Assembly: GCF_026163685.1 (NCBI RefSeq)
Contig: NZ_JAOXSR010000008.1
Coordinates: 62,001 to 126,000, forward strand
Direction: 5' to 3'
DNA length: 64,000 nucleotides
DNA from: Oerskovia flava
Lineage (GTDB): Bacteria > Actinomycetota > Actinomycetes > Actinomycetales > Cellulomonadaceae
Shown here: one piece after another, positions 1-7,905 of the stretch
Position numbering within the stretch: the stretch's first letter is position 1
Layout of the letters: each line of letters starts with the position of its first letter
Position numbers and translations under genes: made by a program
The notes under the pieces: model-generated
Told to the model about the DNA's origin: nothing
Database searches by the model: none
Seen by the model: only the letters and a program-made list of their open reading frames with translations

Positions 1-2
1 TG

Positions 3-662
3 CCGGCCGCCGCGCTGTTCGCCGGCGCGGTCGTGTCCGGGAAGGAGCTCAGCACCCATGCTCGCGCGCTCGGCGCGGCACGTTCCCACTCCGGCGTGGG
101 GATCGGCGAGTCGCTGCGTGACCTGGCCGCCCTGTTCGAGGAACGCGGAGAGGTCATCCCGACGGACGTGGTCATCGCCTTCGCGCGCGGGTGGGAGCAG
201 GCGGCGGACCTTCTCGAGCCGGCCGTGGCCCGCGCCGGGATGAGCGGGCTCGACCACGTCGACGAGTTCCGGGCGCAGTGCGAGCGCGTGGGAGAGGGTG
301 TGCGGCGCGCCCGGTCGGACGGGCGACCCGTGGTCGTCACGGTCGACGGCCGTGCGGGTGTGCTCGGCACGCTGCGCCGTTGGGAGCGGGACGTCTTCCT
401 CGGTGAAGCCGTCCGCGTCGCGTTCCCGGTCACGTCGCCGACCGGCTACCGCGACGGCGTCGCGCTCGCCCTGTCCTGGACGGCGTCGGCCACGGACGCA
501 CCCGAGCTGGCCGAGGGGGTGGACCTGCTGAGCGACACGCTCGCCGGGTGGGCTCAGGCACGGCACGGCGTCCTGCGGGACCCGGCACGCATCGTGTGCG
601 CGTTCGCGCCGCTGGACCACCCGGAGGAGATGCACGCGACGATCGAGCGGTCGCTCCGCTAG
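3..662 (+). CDS. Hypothetical protein, 5' end outside window
   Basis: The frame is open to the left edge, so this is the C-terminal part of a gene (about 219 residues visible). A GTG lies at position 33 but has no ribosome binding site, which favours a start outside the window. The visible part is soluble, acidic and helix-rich (for example AALFEERGEVIPTDVV near its start), with no signal peptide, membrane segment or motif I recognise. Its stop codon overlaps the stop of the convergent sigma factor gene at the shared bases CTAG (659-662). The function is unknown. Confidence 0.6.
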   Translation, partial: PAAALFAGAVVSGKELSTHARALGAARSHSGVGIGESLRDLAALFEERGEVIPTDVVIAFARGWEQAADLLEPAVARAGMSGLDHVDEFRAQCERVGEGVRRARSDGRPVVVTVDGRAGVLGTLRRWERDVFLGEAVRVAFPVTSPTGYRDGVALALSWTASATDAPELAEGVDLLSDTLAGWAQARHGVLRDPARIVCAFAPLDHPEEMHATIERSLR

Positions 663-1351
663 CGGGTCTCGCGGGCTGCCTGACGGTTCCTCGCCACGCG
701 CTCCATGGTCCGGCGCGAGAGCGCGCGCCGGATCGCCTCGCGGCCGCGGACGAGCAGCGCGGCGACGGCGTTCGTGGAGATGCCGAGCTCCTCGGCGACC
801 TCCGCGATGGGCCGCCCTTCGCAGGCGGTCATGTAGAGCGCGTAGCGCTGCCGTGGAGAGCACTCCGAGAAGCAGTCGAGGGTCTCGAAGAGCTCGACGA
901 GCGTCGCGGCCTCCCACGCCGGGTCGTGGGACGAGGGGAGGTCACGCGCCTCGTCGATCACCACGGTGAGCGGCTCACGCCGCCGCGACCGGTCCGTGGC
1001 CACGTTGCGCACCGTGCGCGCGATGTAGGTGCGGGCGTGCTCGCGCGGGCCCTTCCCCTTGCGCAGCAGCGCCAGGATGCGGGTGAACGACTCCGCGGCG
1101 AGGTCGTCCGCGTCCGACGCGTTGCGGGTGAAGCGACGCGCCGCCGCGAGCGCGTACGGGTAGTACCGCCGCCAGACGACGTCGACCGCTTCCGCGTCAC
1201 CCTCGCGCGCCCGGTCGAACAGCTCCACGTCTGTGGGCTCGAGGGGGAGCTCGGCGGGGTCGTGCGTCGCCGAGCCGTCCTGCGGTGCGGTCTCCAGGAC
1301 ACGGTCGGGCGCGCTCCCGGTTGTCGGCGGTGTGCTCGTCGTGAGTGTCAT
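659..1351 (-). CDS. ECF-type RNA polymerase sigma factor
   Basis: A protein of 230 residues with sigma region 2 (about residues 44-125, with the DADDLAAESFTRIL region-2.2-like helix) and region 4 (about 163-215, ending in a helix-turn-helix around ELGISTNAVAALL). There is no region 1 or 3, as in ECF sigma factors. The ATG at 1351 is chosen because AAAGGGG lies just upstream; longer in-frame starts read through a low-complexity GATCC-rich leader. No anti-sigma gene is adjacent. It lies at the edge of the exosortase/surface-protein locus, where many genes share a TCACCCG-N20-CGTC element with an ECF-like CGTC -10, so it is the natural candidate to read them. That link is inference. Confidence 0.85.
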   Translation of the reverse strand: MTLTTSTPPTTGSAPDRVLETAPQDGSATHDPAELPLEPTDVELFDRAREGDAEAVDVVWRRYYPYALAAARRFTRNASDADDLAAESFTRILALLRKGKGPREHARTYIARTVRNVATDRSRRREPLTVVIDEARDLPSSHDPAWEAATLVELFETLDCFSECSPRQRYALYMTACEGRPIAEVAEELGISTNAVAALLVRGREAIRRALSRRTMERVARNRQAARETR

Positions 1352-1508
1352 GCGGTAGCCCCTTTTTCGTCGACCTGCCGTGGTGCAGGCGTCGGCGACG
1401 CACTGTTGCGTCTTCCCAGGAGATGCCTCAGCACGCGGATCGTGTTGCGGATCACGGTGGTGATCCGGGGGGTGATCCGCAGGGGTGACCACGGGTGAGA
1501 AGGGCCTT

Positions 1509-1796
1509 TCACGCCCCGCCGACGAGCACCAGCAGGACGACGAGCGCGGCTCCCCCGACGACGCCCGCCGCGACCCCGGAGAGCCGGGCGAGAGCCGCGC
1601 GGGGCAGGATGAGCGACCACGAACTCACCGGCGGGCGCACCACCTCGACCGGGCGGTACTGCTCCGCCCGGTCGAAGTCGGTGAAGTCACCCGTCCGGAT
1701 CGCGCGCATCACGACCGGCAGCGGGATCTCACGCGTCTGCGGACCGGTGCCCCAGCTCCACGGGACGATCGGCGGGTGCGCTGGTCGGTCGCTCAT
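1509..1796 (-). CDS. Small single-pass membrane protein
   Basis: A protein of 95 residues. The N-terminal 60 residues are polar and proline-rich. The C-terminal third (about residues 65-95) is one hydrophobic helix rich in Gly, Ala, Val and Leu. Its ATG overlaps the TGA of the WsfD-like gene (ATGA, 1793-1796), so it is the last gene of the operon exosortase - GT2 - WsfD-like. It is probably an accessory of the glycan or sorting machinery. I do not recognise the family. Confidence 0.65.
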   Translation of the reverse strand: MSDRPAHPPIVPWSWGTGPQTREIPLPVVMRAIRTGDFTDFDRAEQYRPVEVVRPPVSSWSLILPRAALARLSGVAAGVVGGAALVVLLVLVGGA

Positions 1797-3406
1797 CGCG
1801 CGCCGTTCGACCCCACGGCCGGCTCTGCCGCCGGCTCCGCGGACGAGGTCGGCCCTGCGCCCTCTCGGGTCGCGAACCCCGCCGCGACGACCAGGCACAG
1901 GGCGAGCCCGCCGGCGAGGCTGCCGACGACCACGTGTCGCGAGACGTCCGTCGCCTCGGTGAGCATCACGGCGAGGACCTGCGTGGCGGCGACACCCAGC
2001 GCGAGGATCCCGGCTTCCGCGAGGCGGCGCGCCGGCTCGCGCACGCCGTGCGTCCGTCGCGTCGCGAGGGCGACCCAGAGCAGGAACCCCCAGGCGAGGG
2101 CGGCGATCGGGGCGCCGAACCCGAGGAACGCCCCCTGGAAGGAGCTGAAGAGGGTCAGGCGGGCCTCCTGCGCCCCGGCAGGGTTCCCGCTGTCGACGGT
2201 GTAGGAGCCGAGCCCTTCGGGGAGCCCTGACGCCGAGGCCCGCACGGTGGTGTCAAGGCGCTCGTAGGCGAGAGCCGGGTGCGTGGCCATGTACCCGAGG
2301 ACCGCCCCCTGCTCGATCTCGAGGTCCGACCAGCCCGACCAGCCGCGGATCGAGGACGCCGACCACACCGGGATGCCGACGAACCGTCCGGCGTCCGGCG
2401 GCAGGCCCATGCTGTCCAGCTCGCCGGCGGGGTCCGCCGCGTCGGCGAGCAGCCCGACGCTCACCATCTCCCAGGCGTTGTGCTTGCGCTGCTCCGCCGT
2501 GGCGGAGGTGGCACCGACGACGGCAGGGACGACGAGGAGCAGCGCGAGGGCTGCGGGCACGACACGGGTCTCGAGGCTCGTGCCGGCGGTCCGGACCGCG
2601 CGCACGGCCCGCCAGACGAGGAGGCCGACCAGGGGGACGGCCGCGGTCGCCATGACGGGGCCGGCGGCGACGAGCCCGGCACCGCCGACGAGCACGGCGC
2701 CGGCGCCGACCCAGCGGCCACGCCCCTGCGCGTCGAGAAACAGCCACCCCACGAGGCACAGCACCAGACCACCGATCGCGAGGGCCTGCGGGTAGAGGCT
2801 CCCGGCGTACCCGGCGAAGGCGACGTCCATGAGGACGATCCACACGAGCGTCGTCGTGGCGGCTCGTCCGAAGCGCCGTGCGCGGGCGAGGTGTCCCACG
2901 AGGGCAGCGGCGGCGGCGACCAGGAGGCAGTACAGGACCGCGGTGACGCGCAGGTCCAGCGCGGCGGTGGGCGTCAGCCACCCGACGACGGTCAGGAGCG
3001 CGGTGTGCAGACCGGTCGTGCCTGAGCACGCCTCCGCAGCCGCGGTCCACTCGAGGATCGAGTAGGTGAAGTAGCGCGGGCCCTCTGCCACCGGCTCGAT
3101 GCCGAGCGTGCACGCGACCGTGCGGCCCTCGCCGTTGTCGGCGAGTCCGACGGCCACCGGCAGGAGCATCCGCACCGTGCCGAGGACGGCCAGGAACGTG
3201 GCGATCACGAAGGTGAGGACGGCCGGGCGGCCCGCAAGGGCGGACGTGCCACCTCTCGGTAGCCAGGGGTACCGGCGGGCGTGCTGGCGCCTCTCGGCGG
3301 ACGACGCGCTGCGGCGCGGCGCCCGGAGCACCTCGTGGTCGAAGGAGGACTTCTCGGGTCGACGTGCCGTCTCGACGGCGACGTCCGGGGTCTGTGGTGT
3401 GGTCAC
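1793..3406 (-). CDS. Polytopic membrane protein, WsfD-like glycan transferase
   Basis: A protein of 537 residues. A short cytoplasmic N-terminus with many Arg residues is followed by about ten hydrophobic helices. A large non-membrane stretch near the C-terminal half begins with a HNAWEMV-type segment and an LDSMGLPPDAGRFVG segment. This arrangement resembles the actinobacterial/firmicute family annotated as glycan biosynthesis hexose transferase WsfD, thought to be a GT-C-like enzyme using lipid-linked sugar on the outer membrane face. The GTG start at 3406 overlaps the TGA of the GT2 gene (GTGA), and the stop overlaps the next ATG. It most likely acts on the product of the neighbouring GT2. 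The family call is by memory of the segment pattern, not by search. Confidence 0.6.
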   Translation of the reverse strand: MTTPQTPDVAVETARRPEKSSFDHEVLRAPRRSASSAERRQHARRYPWLPRGGTSALAGRPAVLTFVIATFLAVLGTVRMLLPVAVGLADNGEGRTVACTLGIEPVAEGPRYFTYSILEWTAAAEACSGTTGLHTALLTVVGWLTPTAALDLRVTAVLYCLLVAAAAALVGHLARARRFGRAATTTLVWIVLMDVAFAGYAGSLYPQALAIGGLVLCLVGWLFLDAQGRGRWVGAGAVLVGGAGLVAAGPVMATAAVPLVGLLVWRAVRAVRTAGTSLETRVVPAALALLLVVPAVVGATSATAEQRKHNAWEMVSVGLLADAADPAGELDSMGLPPDAGRFVGIPVWSASSIRGWSGWSDLEIEQGAVLGYMATHPALAYERLDTTVRASASGLPEGLGSYTVDSGNPAGAQEARLTLFSSFQGAFLGFGAPIAALAWGFLLWVALATRRTHGVREPARRLAEAGILALGVAATQVLAVMLTEATDVSRHVVVGSLAGGLALCLVVAAGFATREGAGPTSSAEPAAEPAVGSNGAR

Positions 3407-4863
3407 GTCTCCGTCTGACGCAGCACGGCGCCGACGCTGACGGGCGAACCTGCGGCGGATGCCGGAGCGAGCACCTTCTGCACGGGGACGACAGGCACGC
3501 TGGGCGCGCCAGGCACGTCGGGCACGGCAGCGGCGATGGCCGGCAGGCCCGTGCTCGGACCGGTACCCGCCTGCTCGGTGCTGCGCTTGGTCTTGACCCA
3601 CGCGGTCTCCCCGCGCAGGACGCGTGCGAGGGCCATCCAGGCGCAGGCGAAGGAGATGTAGTTGGTGAGCACCATGTAGTTGCCCATCATGAGGCCACGC
3701 CAGATGCCGACGCGGCGGTCGCGCCGCCAGTACACCCAGCCGCTGAACACCGCGGGGGCGAACGCCATGAGGTACCACGCGAGCACGACGATCGCGACGC
3801 CGCCCGCCGAGGTGACGTACTCGAGCAGCTGCGACCCGTTGATGAACAGCTGGATGAGGCAGTAGTGGAAGAGCACGGACCATGGGAGGGTGAGCAACCA
3901 GGGCGACAGGCAGTAGAACGACAGCTCGAGCGCCGCGACGTGGGACAGCTTCGACGAGCGCCAGATGTCCGGCAGACGCTTGATCGCCATCATGTGGCCC
4001 TGGTACCAGCGGGTGCGCTGGCGCAGGAGCTGCGGCACCTTCTCGACGGCCTGCTGGTCCACGGAGGCGAGGGGCGTCGTCGTCAGCCGCCACCCGTGCA
4101 GCGCGAGCGACAGGGCCAGGTCGAGGTCCTCGGTGAGGGAGTCCGACCAGGGGCGCTCGCCGACGTCGTCGAGGGCGGTGAGCCGGGTGAACTGGGCGTT
4201 GCCGCCGAGACTGACCGTGCCCGTGGCGGACCGGCCGATCTGCGTGATGCTCGCGACGCCCCAGAACTCGAAGTCCTGGAACTTGGTGAGGAAGCTGTTC
4301 CGGTTGCGGATGCGCACCTGGAGCTGGGCACCGCCGACGTCGTCGTCGTCGAACAGCGGGAGCACGTGGTCGAGCGCGTTCTCCGACAGCCGCCCGTCGG
4401 CGTCCATGACGACGACGATGACGCGGGCAGGATCCTCGCCGCGATCCTCCACAAGCTCCCGGACCCGCACGATCCCGGCGTTGAGCGCCTCCCCCTTGCC
4501 CTGGCGAGCGTTCGGCAGGTCGCGCCGCAGCACCTCCGTGCGGGAGCCACCGGCGGCCCGGGCGATCGCCGACGTCTCGTCGTCCGAGCCGTCGTCGACC
4601 ACGATCGTCGTCGTGCCACGGTTCACCGTGAGCCCCCTGACGGTGCGCTCGATCACCTCTGCCTCGTTGAGGCAGGGCACGAGGAAGTACACGGGGTAGT
4701 GGTCCTGCTCGGCGCCGGGGACGACCCCGTAGCGCGTCCGGCCCTGAGCACTGAGCCGTGAGCTGCGCCGTCGGATCTCTCGGATGCCGGAGGCCATGAG
4801 GAGCACGAAGTAGGCCAGCGAGCACGAGACGATCGCCGTCGCGGCGAGGTTGAGCGCGTTCAT
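3403..4863 (-). CDS. Family 2 glycosyltransferase, processive type
   Basis: A protein of 486 residues. An N-terminal membrane helix (about 5-25) is followed by a GT-A domain with VVDDGSDD (88-95), the metal-binding DAD (154-156), TED (244-246, catalytic base) and QRTRW (282-286). Several C-terminal membrane helices complete the arrangement seen in cellulose, hyaluronan and poly-GlcNAc synthase-like enzymes. It should transfer sugar from a nucleotide sugar to a growing or lipid-linked acceptor at the cytoplasmic membrane. It follows the exosortase gene by 39 bp and is coupled to the WsfD-like gene. The UDP-GlcNAc 2-epimerase at 18953 could supply UDP-ManNAc, but the donor cannot be read from the sequence. 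Confidence 0.88.
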   Translation of the reverse strand: MNALNLAATAIVSCSLAYFVLLMASGIREIRRRSSRLSAQGRTRYGVVPGAEQDHYPVYFLVPCLNEAEVIERTVRGLTVNRGTTTIVVDDGSDDETSAIARAAGGSRTEVLRRDLPNARQGKGEALNAGIVRVRELVEDRGEDPARVIVVVMDADGRLSENALDHVLPLFDDDDVGGAQLQVRIRNRNSFLTKFQDFEFWGVASITQIGRSATGTVSLGGNAQFTRLTALDDVGERPWSDSLTEDLDLALSLALHGWRLTTTPLASVDQQAVEKVPQLLRQRTRWYQGHMMAIKRLPDIWRSSKLSHVAALELSFYCLSPWLLTLPWSVLFHYCLIQLFINGSQLLEYVTSAGGVAIVVLAWYLMAFAPAVFSGWVYWRRDRRVGIWRGLMMGNYMVLTNYISFACAWMALARVLRGETAWVKTKRSTEQAGTGPSTGLPAIAAAVPDVPGAPSVPVVPVQKVLAPASAAGSPVSVGAVLRQTET

Positions 4864-4902
4864 GCGTCCTCCGGGTCGTCCAGGGTCAGGTCCGTGAGCG
4901 GT

Positions 4903-5472
4903 TCAGCTCCGTGAGCGGAGCAGGCCCACGCGGGCGAAGAGCACCGCGCACAGGCAGAACGTCACGAGCATGAGGATCGAGCCGACGACTGTGTGCATCA
5001 GCCCGAACCCCTCCGCGCCCCAGCGCGAGGCGGCCTCGGCGATCATGACCATGCGTCCGGTGTTGACGACGACGAGCAGGAGCACCGTGAGGACGGTCGC
5101 GGCGAGGAGCCGGGTCGCAGATGTGCGGCGCCACAGGGCGATGAAGGCACCGCCAAGGATGAGCGTCCCGCCGACGAACAGCGCGGCCGTGCACGAGGCC
5201 GTCACGACGAGCCCCGCCCACGACGAGTCGTCCCCGGGCGTCTTCTGGAACAGGAACGTCGGCCCAGTGGTGAGCACCCGCGAGGGCCGTCCGAACAGCT
5301 CGACCGCCCAGCCGGCGAGCGCGGCCTCTCGGAACTGCACGTCCAGCATCCGCACCATCGCCGCTACCCCGAGCCCTGCGAGCGCGGCACCGAGCAGCAC
5401 GCGGTACACGGTGGCCACGACCGCTGCCCCCCGCACCGCGAAGGACGGTGCGGGAGCGACAGCCGCTGTCAC
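4903..5472 (-). CDS. Exosortase/archaeosortase-like transpeptidase
   Basis: A protein of 189 residues, almost all membrane helices. It carries the three invariant residues of the exosortase/archaeosortase superfamily in order and context: Cys94 in TASCTAA, Arg140 in NTGRMV and His160 in LMHTVVG, each at a membrane boundary. These enzymes cut a C-terminal sorting signal of secreted proteins and are thought to transfer the protein to a membrane or cell-envelope anchor. The GTG at 5472 overlaps the TGA of the 60-residue LAQTG protein (GTGA). The GT2 and WsfD-like genes follow in the same operon, echoing the glycan linkage of proteobacterial exosortases. The likely substrates are the five tailed proteins encoded immediately upstream. 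The family call is strong; the subfamily was not determined. Confidence 0.82.
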   Translation of the reverse strand: MTAAVAPAPSFAVRGAAVVATVYRVLLGAALAGLGVAAMVRMLDVQFREAALAGWAVELFGRPSRVLTTGPTFLFQKTPGDDSSWAGLVVTASCTAALFVGGTLILGGAFIALWRRTSATRLLAATVLTVLLLVVVNTGRMVMIAEAASRWGAEGFGLMHTVVGSILMLVTFCLCAVLFARVGLLRSRS

Positions 5473-5651
5473 CGCTGCGCCTGCGGGGCCTCGCGCCGCA
5501 GGCGGCTTGCACGCAGCAGGACGAACCCGCCGACGACGAGCGTGAGCGCCGCGAACACGATGGCGAGCGAGCTGAACCCCGTCTGGGCCAGCGCCCCCGC
5601 ACCGACGACTCCCGTGCCGATTCCTCCGGTCACTCCTGGTGTGTTGTACAT
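5469..5651 (-). CDS. 60-residue protein with LAQTG tail
   Basis: A protein of 60 residues: a Gly-rich N-terminus (MYNTPGVTGGIGTG), then GALAQTG (residues 20-26), a hydrophobic helix (about 28-48) and a basic end with Arg. LAxTG followed by a helix and positive charge is the layout of class E sortase signals in actinobacteria, yet there is no signal peptide and almost no mature domain. The ATG at 5651 has a strong GGGAAGAGGA site upstream. It is the first gene of the exosortase operon and its stop overlaps the exosortase GTG. It may be a minimal substrate, a regulator or a membrane partner of the exosortase. Confidence 0.7.
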   Translation of the reverse strand: MYNTPGVTGGIGTGVVGAGALAQTGFSSLAIVFAALTLVVGGFVLLRASRLRREAPQAQR

Positions 5652-5733
5652 CGTCGTCCTCTTCCCTCGGAACCGTGTTGAAGCCGTCTTCGCGACGCGT
5701 CCAGGCATCTGGCCCATTGCGTCTGAGTCGATA

Positions 5734-5765
5734 GACGCACCGAACGGCCCGCCGCCAACGGGTGA
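5734..5765 (-). promoter_or_regulatory. TCACCCG-N21-CGTC element, exosortase operon
   Basis: On the minus strand TCACCCG (5765-5759) is followed after 21 bases by CGTC (5737-5734), about 80 bases before the ATG at 5651. The same pair with a 20-base spacer precedes the five tailed proteins, the acyltransferase and wecB. CGTC is a common ECF sigma -10 core. Confidence 0.5.
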
Positions 5766-5780
5766 GATTTCGCGAGCCGA

Positions 5781-5825
5781 CGACGACGCCCCCGCCCGAC
5801 GAGGAGTCGGGCGGGGGCGTCGTCG
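5781..5825 (-). terminator. Strong hairpin after first tailed-protein gene
   Basis: A perfect 20-bp GC-rich stem (5781-5800 with 5806-5825) and a 5-base loop begin 9 bp downstream of the stop of the 5834-6736 gene, just before the exosortase operon promoter. No T-run follows, as is usual in high-GC actinobacteria. Confidence 0.8.
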
Positions 5826-5833
5826 AGTGCTGG

Positions 5834-6736
5834 TCAGTTCCTGTGACGGATCGTGCGTGCCGCGCCGATCCCGCCGAGACCGAGCAGACCCGCCACAGCG
5901 AGCCCACCCGCGACCAGCGGGACACCGGCGTCCGGGTCCTCGGTCACCGTGACCGTGACCGTCGCCTCGACCTCCACACCATCCGGACCCGTCACCCGGT
6001 ACGTGAACGTGTCCGTCCCGGTGAACCCAGCCGGCGGGGTATAGGTGACCGTGCCATCACCGTTGTCCACGACCGTGCCACCCTCCGTCGTCGTGGAGTC
6101 CACGTCCCACCCGGTCGACCCGTCCGGGATCGAGTCGTTGCCCTGGATCTCCACCACCTTCGGCGTGTCCACCACCGTCGAGTCCGCGTCATCCACGAGA
6201 ACCGCAGGATCACGATCCACCGTCACCTCGATGAAGGTAGGACCGCGACCTCGCTCAGCACCCCCCACCGGAACCCAGGCGAACTCGGTGACCGGACCAG
6301 CGAGCACAAAGACGGACTCCGCGGCAGGGTCGGCAACCGCCTGGCACAGTCGAAGCGCGTCGCTGTCCCAGACATGAAGCGGGTGAATGCTCTCCGGCAC
6401 GACGCCAGCTGGCATGTCAATGCACTCGGGGTCCGCGCTGCTGTTCAGACCGGCCATGCCGAACCGCAGACTCACGGGCTCGCTGAAGGTCCACGTCTGC
6501 GGGTTTCCGGGTACCACCACGTAGCCCTGTGGGGGGAACCACAAACCCGCATTGACCGAGGCTGTGACGCCGTTGTCCAGCTCGACCGAGGCAGGGCCTG
6601 AGCCGATCTCGCTCAGCGGGACGGAATCGGTGACCTCGGCCGCGTGCGCGGTCGTGCCCACGCCGGCGACGAGACCGACGAGCAGTGTCGCGCCGAGGGC
6701 ACTGGCCCCCCAGCGGCGCATTCTGGTGCGATGCAT
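5834..6736 (-). CDS. Secreted Ig-like protein with C-terminal sorting tail (copy 1)
   Basis: A protein of 300 residues. A signal peptide (basic MHRTRMRRW, hydrophobic core, probable cleavage after AHA at 30-32) is followed by a unique ectodomain of about 140 residues with paired cysteines. A VCBS/Big_17-like Ig domain (about 176-262, with GGTVVDNGDGTVTYTP and FTGTDTFTYRV) comes next. The tail has DAGVPLVAGG, a Gly/Ala/Leu helix and a basic end (about 267-300). The tail fits an exosortase-type tripartite signal and has no LPxTG or PEP motif. The start has GAGGAG upstream. Paralogues with the same tail and other heads lie at 6883, 9978, 11156 and 16403. The role of the ectodomain is unknown. 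Confidence 0.85.
   Translation of the reverse strand: MHRTRMRRWGASALGATLLVGLVAGVGTTAHAAEVTDSVPLSEIGSGPASVELDNGVTASVNAGLWFPPQGYVVVPGNPQTWTFSEPVSLRFGMAGLNSSADPECIDMPAGVVPESIHPLHVWDSDALRLCQAVADPAAESVFVLAGPVTEFAWVPVGGAERGRGPTFIEVTVDRDPAVLVDDADSTVVDTPKVVEIQGNDSIPDGSTGWDVDSTTTEGGTVVDNGDGTVTYTPPAGFTGTDTFTYRVTGPDGVEVEATVTVTVTEDPDAGVPLVAGGLAVAGLLGLGGIGAARTIRHRN
5859..6250. repeat. 392-bp tail repeat, copy 1
   Basis: This segment encodes the Ig-like domain and sorting tail of the first protein. It is identical to 6908-7299 except for one base (G/C) near its left end, and shorter parts recur at 10003-10289 and 11181-11410. The flanking coding DNA diverges abruptly, which points to recent duplication or gene conversion of the tail cassette. 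Confidence 0.9.
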
Positions 6737-6791
6737 GTGAGTTCTCCTCGTTCGTGCTGGCTATGCACGCGAAGACGTGCACACTCGCTCT

Positions 6792-6822
6792 GACGAGAAC
6801 GACGCGTTTCACCGACGGGTGA
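6792..6822 (-). promoter_or_regulatory. TCACCCG-N20-CGTC element, copy 1 gene
   Basis: TCACCCG (6822-6816, minus strand) and CGTCAG (CGTC at 6795-6792) are separated by exactly 20 bases. This leaves a leader of about 50 bases before the ATG at 6736. Confidence 0.6.
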
Positions 6823-6832
6823 ACATGCCGGC

Positions 6833-6860
6833 GCCCCGCGACCGGCGGGCGTCGCGGGGC
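6833..6860 (-). terminator. Hairpin after copy 2 gene
   Basis: A 10-bp stem GCCCCGCGAC/GTCGCGGGGC with an 8-base loop lies 22 bp past the stop of the 6883-7791 gene. Confidence 0.7.
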
Positions 6861-6882
6861 ACCGGTGATCAGGCGGTCGGGA

Positions 6883-7791
6883 TCAGCTCCGACGACGGAG
6901 GCTGCGCGCCGCGCCGATCCCGCCGAGACCCAGCAGACCCGCCACAGCGAGCCCACCCGCGACCAGCGGGACACCGGCGTCCGGGTCCTCGGTCACCGTG
7001 ACCGTGACCGTCGCCTCGACCTCCACACCATCCGGACCCGTCACCCGGTACGTGAACGTGTCCGTCCCGGTGAACCCAGCCGGCGGGGTATAGGTGACCG
7101 TGCCATCACCGTTGTCCACGACCGTGCCACCCTCCGTCGTCGTGGAGTCCACGTCCCACCCGGTCGACCCGTCCGGGATCGAGTCGTTGCCCTGGATCTC
7201 CACCACCTTCGGCGTGTCCACCACCGTCGAGTCCGCGTCATCCACGAGAACCGCAGGATCACGATCCACCGTCACCTCGATGAAGGTAGGACCGCGACCA
7301 TGGTGTGCGGCCCCGCCCGGCGGGGCGGTCCAGGTGAATTCCGTAACGGGACCCTCAAGTACGAAGACGGATTCAGCGGCCGGGTTCCCAGCCGCAGTCC
7401 AGCAGACCTGACGAGTGGCTGCATCCCACACGTGGTCGGGGTGGATGCTCTCGACCACCACGCCTGCGGGCAGCTCGGCGCACTCCCCGGACCAGTTGAG
7501 ACCGGCCATGCTGAACCGCAGGCTGACCGGTTCGCTGAACGTCCAGGTCTGCGGACCCCACTCCGGACTCGTCGTATATCCCTGGGAGCCGTACCACTGG
7601 CCCACGTTGACCGACGCGACAACGCCGCTGGCCAGCTCGACCGAGACCGGCCCGTCGCCGATCTCGCTCAGCGGGATGGAATCGGTGACCTCGGCCGCGT
7701 GCGCGGTCGTGCCCACGCCGGCGACGAGACCGACGAGCAGTGTCGCGCCGAGGGCACTGGCACCCCAGCGGCTCATCCTGTTGCGATGCAT
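6883..7791 (-). CDS. Secreted Ig-like protein with C-terminal sorting tail (copy 2)
   Basis: A protein of 302 residues and the closest paralogue of the 5834-6736 product. It has almost the same signal peptide (MHRNRMSRW, cleavage after AHA), a related ectodomain with cysteines and a TWTFSEPVSLRFSMAGLN segment, the same Ig-like domain and the tail DAGVPLVAGG plus helix plus RSLRRRS. The ATG at 7791 is preceded by GAGGAG, and the leader is also similar to that of copy 1. The ectodomain in the middle has diverged far more than either end. It is likely exported and cleaved or anchored by the exosortase at 4903. Confidence 0.85.
   Translation of the reverse strand: MHRNRMSRWGASALGATLLVGLVAGVGTTAHAAEVTDSIPLSEIGDGPVSVELASGVVASVNVGQWYGSQGYTTSPEWGPQTWTFSEPVSLRFSMAGLNWSGECAELPAGVVVESIHPDHVWDAATRQVCWTAAGNPAAESVFVLEGPVTEFTWTAPPGGAAHHGRGPTFIEVTVDRDPAVLVDDADSTVVDTPKVVEIQGNDSIPDGSTGWDVDSTTTEGGTVVDNGDGTVTYTPPAGFTGTDTFTYRVTGPDGVEVEATVTVTVTEDPDAGVPLVAGGLAVAGLLGLGGIGAARSLRRRS
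6908..7299. repeat. 392-bp tail repeat, copy 2
   Basis: This is the second copy of the 5859-6250 segment, same length, with one mismatch seen by eye. Identity ends at the ...GGACCGCGACC boundary in both copies, where the ectodomains begin to differ. Confidence 0.9.
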
Positions 7792-7846
7792 GTGAGTTCT
7801 CCTCTTTCGTGGTGACCATGCACGCAGAGAGGTGCACACACCCACT

Positions 7847-7877
7847 GACGAGTACGACACGCCCCGTGAACGGGTGA
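7847..7877 (-). promoter_or_regulatory. TCACCCG-N20-CGTC element, copy 2 gene
   Basis: TCACCCG (7877-7871) and CGTCAG (CGTC at 7850-7847) have a 20-base spacer, about 55 bases before the ATG at 7791. Confidence 0.6.
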
Positions 7878-7905
7878 AACCCGGATCGTGGACGTTTCGG
7901 CGCGC

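Noticed and set aside
1492-1498. TCACCCG upstream of the sigma factor gene, as possible autoregulation
   Set aside because: No CGTC lies 20-21 bases downstream, so it was not counted as a member of the regulon.
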